DNA from: Butyrivibrio proteoclasticus B316
GTDB lineage: Bacteria; Bacillota; Clostridia; Lachnospirales; Lachnospiraceae
Reading direction: 5' to 3'
Assembly (NCBI RefSeq): GCF_000145035.1
Contig: NC_014387.1
Span: 2,098,001 to 2,162,000 of the forward strand
Length of the DNA: 64,000 nucleotides
A program made the position numbers and the translations under genes. Below the pieces are notes generated by a model. It did not search any database, had not been told where the DNA came from, and worked only from the letters and a program-made list of their open reading frames with translations. Below, piece by piece: positions 63,113 through 64,000 of this stretch (the first letter of the stretch is position 1; each line of letters opens with the position of its first letter).

Positions 63113-64000
63113 TCAAAAAATGGGAAGCTTGACATAATCATCAATTGTTATTGCTCTTGAATAATAAAAACCCTGAAAAGAAGTAGGTCCGTTTTTTCTA
63201 AGTATGTCTCTGGAAACTTCATCTTCTATTCCTTCTACAGTTACGTGAAGTCCCATATTTCTGGCGCAGGTAATGATTGCTTCTGCCACTGCCTGCTTGC
63301 GCTCATCCTCTTCTATTCCATTAACAAAAGTTCTGTCTATCTTGATTGCCGCTACAGGAAGGAGAAGTATTAATTCAAGCGCAGAAAAGCCGGTTCCAAA
63401 ATCATCCAGAAATGTATCTATTCCCTGAGATTTAAGGTAAATGATCTCATTTCTAAGAAAACCTTTATCGAGAATTGTGCATCTTTCTGTCAACTCAAGT
63501 TTAAGATTCTTAGTTGGAAAATCGAGTTCTCTGACAAGACTTAGTATATCTTTTCTAAAATTAGCTCTTTCCAGCTGCGTGTATGAAATATTTATACTTA
63601 GCTTTAGTTCCGGTCTTTTGGGGAGAACGTTTTCTTTCCACTGTTTCATAGCTTGTCTGGCAATCCATAACCCCAGATCATAAAAAAGAGGATCATCTTC
63701 AAGCCAGGCTATAAAATCAGCCGGAGATACGTTGCCAAAGGGATCTTTTTTCCATCTGACAAGAGCTTCTGCTCCTCTTAAGGTCTCTTTTTCCGCATCT
63801 ACAACAGGCTGAAAGACAATTGAAAAACCATCGCAATTATCAATGATACTATTTCTCAGGGCATTTACTATAACAAGTCTTTCATGACTCTTGTCCATGC
63901 TGCTGTTACTAAATGCATAGAGTTCTCCATGCTTCTCATACATGGATTCATCAAGTCCCCTGATTCCGTTGGAAAAGACAGTATGCTCATCTACTGCAAA
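63113..64000 (-). CDS. EAL-domain c-di-GMP phosphodiesterase, N-terminus outside the window
   Basis: The frame is open to the window edge (at least 295 residues seen); the segment before the ATG at 63943 resembles the end of a degenerate GGDEF domain (GLDESMYEKH). The EAL domain (about residues 60-295 of the visible part) has intact catalytic motifs: AEALVRW (Glu), SINIS (Asn), ELTE (Glu), LDDFGTG (Asp pair), IKIDR (Lys) and VEGIED (Glu). It hydrolyses c-di-GMP. Followed by a 90-residue gene. Confidence 0.9.
   Translation of the reverse strand, partial: FAVDEHTVFSNGIRGLDESMYEKHGELYAFSNSSMDKSHERLVIVNALRNSIIDNCDGFSIVFQPVVDAEKETLRGAEALVRWKKDPFGNVSPADFIAWLEDDPLFYDLGLWIARQAMKQWKENVLPKRPELKLSINISYTQLERANFRKDILSLVRELDFPTKNLKLELTERCTILDKGFLRNEIIYLKSQGIDTFLDDFGTGFSALELILLLPVAAIKIDRTFVNGIEEDERKQAVAEAIITCARNMGLHVTVEGIEDEVSRDILRKNGPTSFQGFYYSRAITIDDYVKLPIF

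Overview
The window looks like a stretch of chromosome from a fibre-degrading gut or rumen member of the Lachnospiraceae, most like Butyrivibrio or Pseudobutyrivibrio. This is inferred from gene content: a GH5 cellulase with a PDPTPVD-repeat linker and CBM2, a GH10 xylanase lipoprotein, a cytoplasmic GH120 beta-xylosidase, GH32 genes, LplABC-type and YesMN-linked sugar ABC transporters, class B sortases, PyrBI and an L-serine ammonia-lyase of the two-subunit anaerobic type. Genes are dense and mostly on the minus strand. I see no rRNA, tRNA, CRISPR array, transposase or phage gene.

Layout: 1-6.4 kb is a beta-fructan or sugar locus (two GH32 genes, an Lpl-type ABC transporter, and a divergent LacI regulator with a well-defined switch region). 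6.4-9.5 kb holds a class B sortase and a secreted GH5-CBM2 endoglucanase. 9.5-13.7 kb is a glycan cassette (GT2, a flavin oxidoreductase resembling sugar mutases, and a GT-C membrane glycosyltransferase). 13.7-21.3 kb is a second sugar ABC operon followed by a YesM/YesN two-component system and, translationally coupled to it, serine dehydratase. 21.7-32.8 kb is housekeeping: a LysM protein, rho, PHP and HAD phosphatases, maf, ppk, ppx and pheA. 33-38.6 kb has a DUF5050-like protein, pyrB-pyrI, a CAP lipoprotein, a second sortase and dinB. 38.6-44 kb has an adenosine deaminase-SLOG-like fusion, an RluA pseudouridine synthase and a MATE transporter fused to an RsbW-like ATPase domain. 44-51 kb has the GH10 xylanase and a glycerol operon (glpP, glpK, a glpA-like dehydrogenase, a FAD oxidoreductase, DUF1667) with an antitermination leader. 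51-61 kb has a carboxylesterase, small unknown genes, and a four-gene operon of GH120 xylosidase, HxxxDG acyltransferase, zinc-ribbon membrane protein and a pectin-acetylesterase-like hydrolase. 61-64 kb carries a 30-residue membrane peptide and c-di-GMP genes (GGDEF; GGDEF-EAL cut by the window edge).

Together the genes suggest extracellular attack on cellulose, xylan and fructan, import of oligosaccharides by two ABC systems, and intracellular trimming by GH120 and perhaps a cytoplasmic deacetylase, with glycerol and serine as side substrates. The best candidates for undescribed biology are the deaminase-SLOG fusion, the MATE-ATPase fusion, the GH120/acyltransferase/zinc-ribbon/esterase operon, a sortase without its catalytic arginine, and a near-perfect 47-bp inverted repeat that mirrors the end of the CAP gene. 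Many start codons were moved inward from the longest reading frame on the basis of Shine-Dalgarno placement; these choices are stated per gene.
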